A stretch of DNA of 64,000 nucleotides from Cornus controversa (taxonomy: Eukaryota > Streptophyta > Magnoliopsida > Cornales > Cornaceae). This document shows, one piece after another, positions 48,694 through 60,014 of the stretch (position 1 is its first letter; each line of letters begins with the position of its first letter). A program made the position numbers and the translations under genes. The stretch lies in assembly GCA_026545225.1 (NCBI GenBank), contig CM048846.1, forward strand, positions 17,348,501 through 17,412,500, written 5' to 3'. Under the pieces are notes generated by a model. The model was given only the letters and a program-made list of their open reading frames with translations. It did not search any database and was not told the DNA's origin.

Positions 48694-48853
48694 GTGGGGC
48701 AAAGTTGTATATAGTGGGATTTTTTTGTAATTTTAGTGGGGGCAAAATGTAATTTTAATGTGATATTTTCATAATTTTCATAAAATCATAGTCATATAAT
48801 ATAAAAAATAAAAATTTCAGCATGCCCCCACTAACTTGACGGTAACTTCATTT
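48583..48853. mobile_element. Small element inserted in another repeat
   Basis: Begins GCAGTGACGAACCAGAAA and ends TTCATTTCTGACCAC-like, with weak inverted-repeat ends. Flanking words ACCACAGG and ACCACAAG are candidates for an 8-bp duplication. Removing the insert restores the word order ...ACACAAACCACAGG-GAGTGTTGATGAC... of a common plant repeat. Contains a (TA)n run at 48659-48690. Confidence 0.5.
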
Positions 48854-49910
48854 CTGACCACAAGGAGTGTTGATGACAAAATTTCACAAAAATATATCAA
48901 ACTTCAGGAGGGTATGAGTAATATTTACCCTTTTGTTTATTATTAAGGCCCAAGCGATTCTTTGATTGACCATACACTTAGGATGGTGTAAATGAAGTGA
49001 AGGATATTTTAGTAAAAGAGCATAATGGCTTAACAGTACATGTGGCGTGATAGAATCTAACACCTATTTTATTATTTTTTAAATTTATCCATTTAATGGG
49101 ATTTTTTTCCCCATGACATCTCTCTTTACCCACGCACAATAAAAAAAAAAAATAATAATAACTATTTTTTTCTCCATCCTTCAACATTGATTTGAAATCG
49201 GCATGCATATGAATCTTAATGTTAAAATAAATTTTAAAAAGCAAAGAGCAAATTTGATTACATATGTGAGAATTATGGAATATTGGACTGGGTGCGGGTT
49301 AGAACGCATTTCTCTCTCTGCAAGTAGATGACGATAATATATTTATTTGTTCAAATCCATTTCCAAATAAATATGAAAAAGTTGTTCAACATGGTTTCAT
49401 GGTCTTGCAAATGAGTTTGTTCCCACATAAATCTTATGATACTTGATTTGTGATATATATACATATATATATATATATAGAAGTGTGAAATAACTCCCAT
49501 GCTATTTCAGTTCTTGTACTTTTTTTACCTCTGTATTATGTTATTGTAGTTTTACAATTTGATTGTTTTGTAATACCATTATTTTTGCACAACTTTAATG
49601 TTGTGCCTTGATACTTCTACTTATGGTTTGTACTAATATGGCAGCAGGAGCTACTGAATTGGAGCCATCATGGGCCGAGGTTTGTTAACACTCCACTCTT
49701 TTGGCTTAGCTTTTTACTCTTATTTATACATCAAATGATATGCTTTGATCTACTTGTATCTCTGTTAGTTTATTGTTATTATTATTATTTTTATAAGCAT
49801 CTCTGTTAGTTTATTATTTCTGACTTTCTATGTATTGAAGAATTTGATACTTTTCCCATGCTTAGTACTCCAAATGTTAACCCTGGCTATAAGTTCACGT
49901 ACATTTTTTA
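48854..49910. other. Intergenic DNA, possible exon scrap
   Basis: At 49645-49680 a 33-base stretch reading AGATELEPSWAE is bounded by GCAG and GTTTGT, resembling an internal exon. I do not recognise the protein. Otherwise AT-rich, with (TA)n at 49456-49480. Confidence 0.35.
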
Positions 49911-50450
49911 TAGGGCTGCAAATGAATCGAGCTGCTCATGAGCAGCTCGGGCTCGGGCTCGGCTCGTTAAGGGCTCGGTTCGGACTCATTCGTTAATGAA
50001 ACAAGCCGAGCTCGAGCTCAATTTTTAGGCTCATTTTATTAACAAGCCGAGCCCAAGTAGTGTTAGGCTCGGCTCGTGTAGGCTCGAATAGGCTCGGCTC
50101 GTTAAAACTCGTTTAAGCTCGTAAACAAGGCTCGTTATATTGTATTATTTTATCTAAACTTATATCACCGACATCACCTTTCACTCTTTCAATATATGAA
50201 TATGTATATAAAAATAATAAAAGATAATTCAAATCTTATGGTTTAAAAAATTCAAAAAAATTAAAAATACAATGAATTTAAATATTTCAAATTTGTTTTC
50301 TAAAATGAGCCGAGCTGAACCGAGCCCGAGCTCGAGCTCGAGCTCAATTTTTTGCATAATCACGAGCCCGAGCCGAGTCTATGAACAAACGAGCCTAGCC
50401 CGAGCAGCCTAAAGCTCGGCTCGGCTTGGTTCAGTTCATTTGCAGCCCTA
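49911..50450. mobile_element. hAT MITE with perfect 8-bp target duplication
   Basis: Terminal repeats TAGGGCTGCAAATGAA and TTCATTTGCAGCCCTA are perfect. GGCTCGGCTCG-rich subterminal parts are also inverted. Target duplication ATTTTTTA at 49903-49910 and 50451-50458. 540 bases, no coding capacity. Confidence 0.93.
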
Positions 50451-50461
50451 ATTTTTTAGCT

Positions 50462-51162
50462 TAAAAATATTGAATGATTCCAAATTTCCAGTGCATGATT
50501 AGAAAAACATGCAGAGCACCCTGTAATACCCCGCTCCAACACATGGTATGATATTATCCGCTTTGGGCCTGAGCCCGCACGGTTTTGCTATTGGGTTTAC
50601 CCTAAAAGGCCTCATACCATTTGAAGAGAACACACTACATATAAGCACATCCCCTTTTCCACACCCAGGTGATGTGGGATTGAGCACCCTGTACCCTGTC
50701 AGTGTGATAGCTCAGCCCAGTGTCTGTCTATGTACCCGCCCACTCACACCCGTCCACAAGGGTTACTACAATCCACCCCCCTATGAGGCTCGACGCCCTC
50801 GTCAGCACACTTACTTCCGGCTGGGTTCAGGCTCTGATACCAACTGTAATACCCCGCTCCAACACATGGTATGATATTGTCCGTTTTGGGCCTGAGCCCG
50901 CACGGTTTTGCTCTTGGGTTTACCCCAAAAGGCCTCATACATTTGAAGAGAACACACTACATATAAGCACATCCCCTTTTCCACACCCAAGCGATATGGG
51001 ATTGAGCACACTGTGCCCTGTCAGTGTGGTAGCTCAGTCCAGTGTCTGTCTATGCACCCGCCCACTCACACCCGTCCACAAGGGTTACTACAACCCCAAG
51101 TCTAAAAATATTGAATGATTCCAAATTTCCAGTGCATGATTAGAAAAACATGCAGAGCACCC
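50462..51162. repeat. 60-base direct repeat flanking the TRIM
   Basis: TAAAAATATTGAATGATTCC ... GCAGAGCACCC at 50462-50521 is repeated, apparently without change, at 51103-51162. This reflects a tandem duplication of about 68 bases, with the TRIM at the end of the first unit. Confidence 0.9.
50522..51092 (-). mobile_element. TRIM retroelement, complete, reverse orientation
   Basis: Two near-identical LTRs (50522-50770 and 50845-51092, both starting TGTAATACCCCGCTCC and ending GGGTTACTACA on the plus strand) flank a 74-base internal segment. That segment contains GGCTCTGATACCAACT, the complement of a methionine-tRNA primer site. ACCC on both sides (50518-50521, 51093-51096) is a short target duplication. 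The LTRs differ at few positions by eye, so it is relatively recent. No coding capacity, as normal for TRIMs. Confidence 0.88.
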
Positions 51163-51198
51163 CAAGTTCGTATCAGCTGTATCATGCAAAAAGAAATA

Positions 51199-51345
51199 GG
51201 GTAATGCTACTCAAGTAGAATTCAGAAGCAGAAACTTTTAGATCTATTAGATGCATGTGATGAGTGTATGTGGTGGGTCCTACCACATGCATCTAATGGA
51301 TCTAAAAGTTTTTGCCTATGCCTGAGTAACATTAACCAAAGAAAT
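51199..51345. repeat. Fold-back (MITE-like) inverted repeat
   Basis: GGTAATGCTACTCAAG / CCTGAGTAACATTAACC and, further in, CTTTTAGATCTATTAGATGC / GCATCTAATGGATCTAAAAG, CATGTG / CACATG pair around a loop near 51260. The whole segment could fold into one hairpin. Confidence 0.8.
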
Positions 51346-52209
51346 AATAACCTGTAGCATTACCCAAAGAAATAATAACCTGTACGTGTTACTTGGCAAT
51401 TTGCAGTTAATTTTAGCTATTTACCACAAGTCACTAACTCATTTTTGGTTAAGCACCATCAGTCATTAACTCCAACAAATCAAATTAACATATATCCCAA
51501 ACTGAAATTATTTCATCTTCCACATCAAACTATAACATGAAAACCAAAAAAAACTTAACCCTGATAGAAGCCATAAATGTCAAAAGCAACACAATCAAAA
51601 TGAAACAACACGTACACTGCATAGTGACTAGACTCGATCAAACAAAATCATATGAACTAAAAGAATTAACATAAAGATTAAAATTTACACCTAAAAAGAG
51701 AAAACAACTGTAGTATATGGAGACAATGAGAGAAAGATAAAAAATAAAGATCTAAGAACTACTTTAGAATGATATTTTTGACTACCTATGGGTGCTGATA
51801 TGGATACATGGTGAGTACGAGTAGGTTTGCTGAATTCCACTTGGGGTTTAGGGATTGGTAAGGGATTCGACAATTAGGTACATAATTTTGGGACATGTCA
51901 TTTGCCTAACAATTAATATATGGTTTCTAAATAGGCAAGAGGATATATGTTTATATATATATATATATATATATAGATGGCCTTTATTTTTTCAAATTGT
52001 CCAACGAGAAACCTCTCTAGAGTGATTGAATTGCCTAACAGTGATAGGATTGTCGGAGTCCGGCACATTCTATAACTGGAGGATCAGGAGTAGCTTGAAA
52101 CACAAGTTGAACCTCAAATTTGACCCCTCATATCCAACGAGTCAACTTGACAACTACTTAGACCGGGTATATTGTAAGAAAAGTACTAATAATAAAAAAT
52201 GTTTGGCTA
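51346..52209. other. Intergenic DNA, no gene
   Basis: AT-rich with (TA)n at 51954-51975. Less AT-rich sequence at 52020-52200 lies just downstream of the kinase relic and may be more of it, but I cannot match it. Confidence 0.3.
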
Positions 52210-52540
52210 GACCATTTCTCCCCATGCTCAATTCCCTCAAGTTACTTCACTGCAACAATGGTTCTATTAGCAAGAGCCCCTTTATAAACGGCCCAAATCC
52301 CCCTGCTCCAAGCTTTTCCTTGAACCCCTTTGTGGACCGCTGTAGCTCTTTGTATGAGAACTTGACCGGTGCACCAGAGGCATATTCAAGAAATGCATAT
52401 TGAACAGACAACCCACCAAATTTAGGACTATTTCTAGACACCACCACAAACCAACCCCCAACATGATCAAACCCAAAACCGTACCCACAACCACAACTGC
52501 AACTATCCACGATGAGATGTCTCTTGTTTCATTTGAAGTT
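52210..52540 (-). pseudogene. S-domain (G-type lectin) receptor-like kinase fragment
   Basis: The minus strand encodes the transmembrane segment (VVGTVLGLIMLGVGLWW), then in another frame the juxtamembrane and start of the kinase domain: RNSPKFGGLSVQYAFLEYAS, SYKELQRSTKGFKEKLGAGG, with the ATP-binding glycine loop GAGGFG. After another frame change ANRTIVAVK follows, containing the ATP-binding lysine, then a stop. The pattern matches plant receptor kinases of the At1g34300 type. At least two frameshifts and one stop; the extracellular domain and most of the kinase are missing, so it is a dead fragment. Confidence 0.85.
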
Positions 52541-53044
52541 CCATATATGTTCAGTTGCTGATATATGATGCACCATGAGGTTGATCTAAATTTGTTTCCC
52601 TACATATATATTATCATCATCACCATTGCTTTAATATCGTAAGAACAAGATCGGCCACATGAATTTTGTTTTCCATTCTATTTTATCATAAACCATTTCT
52701 CCAATTAGAGTTAATTTTTTAAGTAATTGTCACTTCCATGTTAATTTTCGTCATTCTCTTTGTTACTTACCTTCCAGGAAGCACGGATACTTCTACAAGA
52801 GTAACATACCCATATCAGATACTGATACTTTTCGGATAGTCATAGATACATGTTTGATACTTCCTAAATATATCCATAATTTTAAAATATATTTTTTATT
52901 TCTAACATGTATCCTTTGTAGAGGTTACTCTATCCAATTCATCTCATGCACCTCACATAAAGGTCATTCCATTCTAATTCATCGCATATTTACACTTCAC
53001 ATAGAGAATTCAGTCAATTGCATGGTTGAAAAAAAAGGCCACTT

Positions 53045-53200
53045 GAGGCACATCAAGTCCCCGTCGACACACTTCTGGCTGGGTTTGGCTCTGATACCAT
53101 TTGTAGCGACCCGCTCCACTACATGATATGATATTGTTTACTTTGGGCCCACCCCACATGGTTTTTTTCTTGGGTTTACCCTAATAGGCTATATCCATGA
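53045..53200 (-). mobile_element. TRIM fragment related to 50522-51092
   Basis: CTCTGATACCATTTGTAG and CCCGCTCCACTACATG, GGGTTTACCCTAATAGG match the internal segment and LTR of the complete copy in the same orientation. The rest of the LTR is missing. Confidence 0.75.
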
Positions 53201-55439
53201 AACATGAAAAATAAGAAATAAAACTGTTAAGTTCCTCATATATAACGAGCTACTAAGGTGTCATAAAAATAAATAGGAAAATTCATCCACAAGTAACGTT
53301 TTGATGTATATATTTTTTATAAGAGTGACAGATTTTATTTTTTATTTTTCCAGTTTTGCAAACTAATTGAAAATGCATTAATTTAGAAACATAATCATGC
53401 TAAGGGATTACATGCTTATAAGTAAAGTGGGATCAATGATAATATTACCTTATTGTTATTATAGTTATCATTTTAATTATTAGGAGCACACGTGAACTTC
53501 GTCGGACGGTCCCCCATGTGAAAAGTACGTGAGGTCGTTGGCTGTCGTTTCGTTTCTTCAAATTGACGAACGAACCTCACCATCACAATTGTATAAAATA
53601 CCGTAATATTGACACATTTCTAGTTAGGACAAATCCTAAATCAGGCTCACACTAGTGTCTTGCCAGGCTTTTTGATTTATGAAATGGTTAATTGCTAAAG
53701 CGATTGGACAATGAGCATGTAAATCTCTATAGCCAAAGGTAGTGAATGTCATCTATAGAATTAAAGAGAGTAAATAATAATTTTTAGATGAAAAATGGTA
53801 AAAGACTAAAAAGGGTGTGCAAAAAAGTGTATAATGCCAATAGGGCTCTTGAGGGGCTTAAAATGGCGCATGGGCACCTTTGAGGTGCGTAGATACGCCT
53901 TCCTTTGTGCATAATGGCGCAAGTCCTACAAACATTTTCGGGTTGTCCCTGTGATCATGAGAAGATTCTTTGAAAATTCGTGCAACGTTCATCTCTATGC
54001 ATTCATCGATCCAATCTACAATTGACTTTTCCTCCCAATTGCTCTAGTTTCTGTATTGATTGTGTATCATTTGACTACTCAGGAGCTTTATACATCCTAG
54101 ATAGATCCTCTTAAGGGGGTTTTCTTTTTCTGGAGGCTAATCCTCACATGGATTAAAACCCAGTGCTTTGAGGTAGCGTGCCATCAAACGCTTGTTTTTG
54201 TGAAAAGTTGGGATCGTCCAATGGATATTTTTAACCATTTGCTGTAAGGATGACTTGGAGGTATGTCAGGTTTAGCATTGAATCCTTTTGAGGATTACTG
54301 TTCATTGGTAGGGACCCCAGACTCACTAATCTGGTTTTTGAAAGATCACATGGTAGTTATTCAACCGGGCCCACACATACATTTACATCTCAGGTGACCT
54401 AGTGACTCCAAGAACATTTCTTTTTTTCCCCTTACAAAAAAAAACTCCGACATGTGCCGACCCCGTTGTGATACATGGACAAGAGCTGGCGGCTTCACCA
54501 CCACTAGGGGTGGGTGGAAAACATCTGGCGGGGAGTTCACGGGTGCGATAATTGGTGAGCATCCACCAGCAATTTCTAGCACTTGGACGTAGCAGGAGCA
54601 CTAGATAAGGCCTCTTCTGAATAGAAGAGGGGGTATCAGACTTGTTCTTGTCTTGCTAGACTTGTTTTGCCTTTGTGTTTTTTTGATACTTTGTTGTTTT
54701 CTCATTCTAAGTCCGGGTAGTAGAATACCCGAGCACAAAGAGTGTCGAATTTAAGGTATCCGAGGACCATAAATGTAATTGAAGTCGGACACCAAAATAC
54801 CAGAGGGCAAAGAATGTCAAATGTATTAAAAGCATGCATGAAAAACATGTGAGCATATAAGCACGTATTGGAAACATATGTAAAAACATGTGAACATGTA
54901 ACTATATGAGTATGTTTTGAATGCATGTAAAAACATGTGACCACCAACTCTTTTCGAGCCTTACCCTTTTTTTGCAAAAATTTAACCCATTAGAAGAATC
55001 AACAATCAAGGGAAGTAAGGGACAAATTAGTTACCGGAGCCAATAAGATTTTAAACCCTTAAATAAAATCCTCACTCCTAGCCCACTAGGTTAATTTAAA
55101 ACCAATCAAGTTGTGAAATGTGAATTGATTTAACGTGCTATGGACATTTATAATTTAATTACATGCTAAGGGCACAAGTGAAATTATATATAAATATATA
55201 TTGGATATTTTAATATCCTGCAATATATATATATATATATATTAATATATATAATTCTGACAAAATAAGAAAAAATTGACATTGAGCCCACCAAAGCTAT
55301 GGTCTCAATGACCAATCGCTTACAAAAGAGACAGCTGGCATTATAAGCCAATTGCCTAGCTAAAAAGAAGAAAAAAATACATTAAGCCCACCAAAGCTTG
55401 TGAGTTACGCAATGCAAAAACTGTTCAGTTAATTTATAG
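53201..55439. other. Unassigned DNA with LTR-like debris
   Basis: 53480-53620 shares words with 58741-58985 (CCTCACCATCAC, ACCGTAATATTGACACATTTCT), an LTR-like dispersed repeat. 54460-54610 is GC-richer, but its minus-strand frame (about 73 codons) resembles nothing I know. 54800-54950 repeats AAAACATGTGA.CATGTA. (TA)n at 55222-55250. Confidence 0.35.
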
Positions 55440-56760
55440 TGACATGCTAATCCTTAGACCTAAAGGGGGTGAATAGGTCTTCTTATTCAATTTTTATGAT
55501 TGATTAATTACCCACAATGATTATAAATTAAGTATCCAAATCAATCACAAAATAAATAAAGCAAGTAAAGAAATTTAGAGATGACACCAGGAATTTTACA
55601 TAGAAATCTAGGAAGGGAAAAACCACGGGGGTGAGGCAAAAAACTCCAGAGAAATTAATCCATTATCTCGAAGTAAATTATAATGGACCTTGTCCCAGAC
55701 TCACACCCACTCCACTCTGACAAGAACTTCAATGCGGAACACCTTAGGCTTACAATTGCGACTACCTCGTGCAACTGCTACAGATTCCCGACTAATATCT
55801 CAATTCTTCAAGAAGGGTAGCTGAAAGAGCACAAATACTCCACGAGTATTTGGTCCCCTTCGTAGTGATCATTTCTCCTGGATAAAAAGAAGTAGTATCA
55901 AGAAACAACCTATGTTGCTCTAATCAAACAGTATAGACTGATGATATCTTTGAGAATCTGGTTGATTAGACTATGAAGAGTATCACAACTTAAACAATCC
56001 ATGTGTGCGTTCTCTCAAAAATATAAATAGTAGAATAAAGTTCTCTATTGAAAAATATCTCAATGCTTTCTCTCTCTATAATATGAATTTCTATTAAGTT
56101 GAAAGCTTAATGAGAGAGAAACCATATGAGGTTTTTATAGAGATTAAAAACCCTAATTTTTTTTTAAAAATAAGTTAAAAATCAATAGGAAACAAGTCCC
56201 CACGTTTTACGAATGTTCTGGGTCAAATTCGGCTCAAAATAGGACAAATGAGGCCAAAATCTGCAAACCAGACCACTTGGACCGGTATGGGCTTTACTTG
56301 GACCGGTCCAGCCCTATAGCAAACTCATTTTGAATTGTTGACACCTCTTAGACTGGTCTAGCCTTCACTTGAACCGGTCCAACTGTGTTGATGCTCAATT
56401 TTGAGGTCTTGAGAGCTCTTTGACGGGTCCAAGAAAGACTTGGACCAGTCCAACCTTGAAAAATATAAAAATATGACTTTGAAACTCTATTTTTCAAGAC
56501 CGAAAAACATATTTTAAAAACGTATGTGTCCTCACCAATTTACCTGCACTAAACGATACTCAAATCATAATCACCAACATCCATGCTCAGTTGTAATCAC
56601 TTGAATGCATCAAACAACCAAAGTCTTTATTGAGGCATTCTCTAGATGATGCATTGATGAAGAACACACTCCAAGCTCTCAGTATTCAACTCGATGATCA
56701 ATTACAAAAATTTGAATTAAAGCTCCCAACTCGATCAAACTTAGTTTTGACACCAAATAT
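55440..56760. repeat. Dispersed LTR-like repeat family, copy 2
   Basis: Collinear with 35935-36990 (AAGGGGGTGAATAGG, CACACCCACTCCACTCTGAC, ATGCGGAACACCTTAGGC, TTCGTAGTG). Its 56270-56460 part is studded with GGACCGGTCC-type palindromes. The 56340-56700 part is found again in inverted orientation at 57690-58015. Confidence 0.75.
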
Positions 56761-57189
56761 TGTCAATTGCAAATTTATACGTCACAAAGTTATGGCAAAA
56801 TTTTGATGTCTAAATATTTAGTTTTGAAATCTTGTTTTAAAAACTATGTTTTTACATTTGCAAATATTTTTCCAATTAAAAAGGATGCACTACACATTAT
56901 ATACTTATAAAAGCAAAGCTTTTGTTAACAACACATGATTGAACTCTACTACTAATTGGTGGGTTCAATTTGATTCATGTTCGTTGATTATGTTTTTCTT
57001 TCTTCCTTTCTTTCTTTTTGCTTGGTGAAATTTCACATAACACAAATTTTATTTTCCTTAAAGATGTTTGTTCACACTTCACAAATCACAACAAAGATAA
57101 GTTTGCTAAAAAATAGTAATTATGCTTATATATAATATTTTTATAAGAAAATTTCAGTATAATAACAAATTAAAAATGTAAAGCTAGCT

Positions 57190-57430
57190 GATGATTGACC
57201 TTCATTTGCTCAATCAACATCTACTCCAAATCTTGAGGCTTCATTTGAACCTACGGCTCTATTTCCTCAAAAATTGAGCAAGACTTCACATTTCAGAAAG
57301 CAAGGAGAGAAAATCCAAGACATGATGGAGATTTTTAAACAAATGAAAATCAATCTCCCTCTCCTTGATGCAATAAGACAAATTTCCCTATATGCGAAAT
57401 TTTTGAATGACTTATGAACGCAAAATCATA
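57190..57430 (+). pseudogene. Athila-type Gypsy gag/protease-linker fragment
   Basis: The plus strand contains a segment (MMEIFKQMKINLPLLDAIRQ, then SLYAKFLNDL) typical of the region between gag and protease in Athila-like elements. The same segment occurs at 63855-63945. Short and broken; a fossil scrap. Confidence 0.75.
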
Positions 57431-57489
57431 AATCTAATAGGATATGGTCCAATGGGAAACAAATAACGAACATAAGCTCAACCCCATGC

Positions 57490-57700
57490 TCATAGGACTT
57501 AACAAGAATTTCTGTCGAAAGGGGGTTTAATTAATCAAAACCCCATCTTCGATTAATCGAAAAGTTTGATTAATCGAAGGCCCACGTTCGATTAATCATA
57601 AAAATTGGGCGAGATTGGATTATGAAACCAATGTGTTCCGAATGAACCTTCGATAAACCAACGATTGATTGTAACTTTGATTAATCGAAGGTTTCATTCT
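57490..57700. repeat. Cluster of CGATTAATCG palindromes
   Basis: TTCGATTAATCGAA and close variants occur about five times in some 200 bases, separated by unrelated sequence. Confidence 0.85.
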
Positions 57701-58015
57701 TTAAAGATTGAGAGCTTAGAGTGTGTTCTTCATCAATGCATCATCTAGAAACTACCTTAACAAAGACTTTGGTTGATTTTCAAGTGACTACAAGTGAGCA
57801 TGGACGTCATTGATCATAATTTGATCACCATTTAGTCTAGGTAAGTTGGTAAGGACACATAGGTTTTTAAAATGTGTTTTTTGGTCTTGAAAAATAGAGT
57901 TTTAAAGTTATAATTTCATATTTTTTAAGGTTAGACCAATCCAAGTCTTACCCTGACCAGTCCAAGAGCTCTCAAGATCTCAAACTTGGTCACCAACACA
58001 ACTGGACTAGTCTAA
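57690..58015. repeat. Inverted copy of 56340-56700
   Basis: Reverse complement shares CATGCTCA..TGTA.TCACTTGAA, AGATGATGCATTGATGAAGA, GTGTCCT.ACCAA.TTACCT and GACCAGTCCAA words in the same order. The two arms enclose about 1 kb with the Athila scrap and the CGATTAATCG cluster. Confidence 0.82.
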
Positions 58016-58984
58016 ATAAAGTAACACCCAAATCCCTACTACTCCTCAATCTGGTTTTAGAGCATTGCCTCCACCACACCCAGTAAGATCTATTATGAGT
58101 TCACGACCACTAGTTAGAAGAGCCACTCCTAGGCATGCGTTCATTATTCACACTATCGACCCGTCCCTAGCCCATACATACTCAATCCTTGCCTAATAAT
58201 GCTTGAAAACCCTCATTTCACCACTCTGCTAGTTTCAGTCAGCTACTGGACTTCCCATCAGTCGGCTAAAAATTGGGCACCTCACCAGCAACTGATCAAT
58301 TTATCAGCCAGCTGAAGAACACTTTCTACTGGCCGAAACATGTTCCTGCCGCACCTGAAATTTATATTTCTCATGATCTCAAGGGTTCCAGTTGGCTGAT
58401 AAGCTAACCAGCAACTCTCACCTACTACTTTTAAAGGTGAATAAGTACCATAGGACTAAACCCTGGATAAGTCATCAACTTCAATTAGTTTTAATTCTAA
58501 TATGACCATGAAGCACTTTAGGGAAATCAATATGCCCATTGATTTTACAATTTGGTTGAGAAAATGCATGACATTTTACTTTTCTCTTCTTTAATTTCTT
58601 TCTCCCGGTGGTTGCTTGGTCATTATTCGGTAAGCCCAGAGCACTTTAGGAGCTCATTCAACCATTTACCCTTCCGAGCCTCTAATTTTTTCAAATGCCT
58701 TCAAAGATATTTCTATTGGAGGCAACAAACGGTTCCTTAAATCAACAAATAGACCTCACCATAACGATCATAGGGTCCAAAAACCATAAGGAACACTGTA
58801 ATATCAACCCAATTCTAGTCCGGACATCCTGTTAACTAAAATCCTAAAACAAGGTCAAACCGATCGATCAACCCAAAGGTTTGACTAACAAATCATTTAT
58901 CAAATCGATGAACGGATCTCACCATCACGATCGTAGGGTCCAAAAAGCATAGGGAACACTGTAATATTGACACATTTTCTGGCA
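58016..58984. other. Gypsy LTR-like debris
   Basis: CAGTCAGCTACTGG / CAGTTGGCTGATAAGC words and two copies of CTCACCAT(C/A)ACGATC(G/A)TAGGGTCC (58755 and 58919) are LTR-like. No open frame. Confidence 0.45.
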
Positions 58985-59135
58985 CCGGTGTGTTTGCTAA
59001 GAAGAAATATGATTTTTTGAAATTGTGCATTGATTATTGAAAATTGAATCATGTAACAAGCAAGAACAAATATCTATTGTCGAGGATAAATGATCTATTT
59101 GATCAATTTAAGGAAGCTCAAATTTGAGGCAAACA
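58985..59135 (+). pseudogene. Gypsy reverse transcriptase fragment
   Basis: A short stretch corresponds to the part of Gypsy reverse transcriptase just before the catalytic motifs (NKYLLSRINDLFDQF is recognisable). It is an isolated fossil fragment. Confidence 0.75.
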
Positions 59136-60014
59136 ACATCACATTAGGACCACCTCCTATATTTCAAGAGTCTACTTGGCAACGGGTTAAGGTGCACCTC
59201 CTTAAGGCACCGCGGGTGGCTATGGATCATGATAGTATATTCGAGTACGATGAGGATGAATGTTAAGGGTCGAATGTCAGTATTAGGTTGGAACGCCTAA
59301 AGACGAGGGAATCATGCCACCAAAAAGTTAATTGACTCTTCAATTCCATGAATGCATACACACAAGTATCATTTCATAAAAATTTAACTTCACTTGGGGG
59401 GGAGTTGGAGAAGTTACTGAGACACCTCTGAACTATGTAGACGCATTTTGAGAAAAACTATGAGCACCAAGCTCCATTTTCACTTTTGGTAACTTCTACC
59501 AACTCGAAATCGATTCCATAGCGCATCAAATATTTTATCTAAGTTATCCTCAAAATTTGGTATTATTCCGACACTTAGCCTTCCATGCATTGAGATTTGT
59601 AGTGCCAATTCTCATTGAGAAGCAAGGTTTTTATGCCCTCCCACGGTGGAGACATAGGCCTAGCCATGTAGGTATGCAGTAGTTAGAGAAAAAATTATTG
59701 GCCATACCCATTTCATGTGACTGCGGTGAATTGATTGCCATGTTTTATTTCTAGCGTATACATAGCAACTTTGCTTTTTTTTTCAGTGGGGACTTGCGAA
59801 TCTAATTTCTTTTTTACGCTCCCTAATCGATCGTGATGGCATTGTCGATCCTTAATCCTAACGGTTGTTCCAAGCTAGAGAAGGATTTCATGAATAATGA
59901 TGAGATGGTTTCAAAGATTCTCACTTCAGAATATTGAAGTTTCATGACTCCGGCAAACAATTTGTTTGTCAAGCTTTACAATGACGACTTCCCTCTTGAT
60001 TACATTCGCGACCC
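59136..60014. other. Probable Gypsy/Athila-derived non-coding debris
   Basis: CTTGGGGGGGAGTTGG near 59394 resembles a polypurine tract region. The remainder shows no recognisable protein. Confidence 0.35.

Noticed and set aside
50548-51118. Several frames with HGFAIGF or SHPSTRVTT peptides
   Set aside because: They lie entirely in the TRIM LTRs, which are non-coding, and repeat because the LTRs repeat.
54361-54601. Minus-strand frame of about 73 codons in GC-richer DNA
   Set aside because: No family resemblance, no partner exons, and two overlapping frames are equally open.
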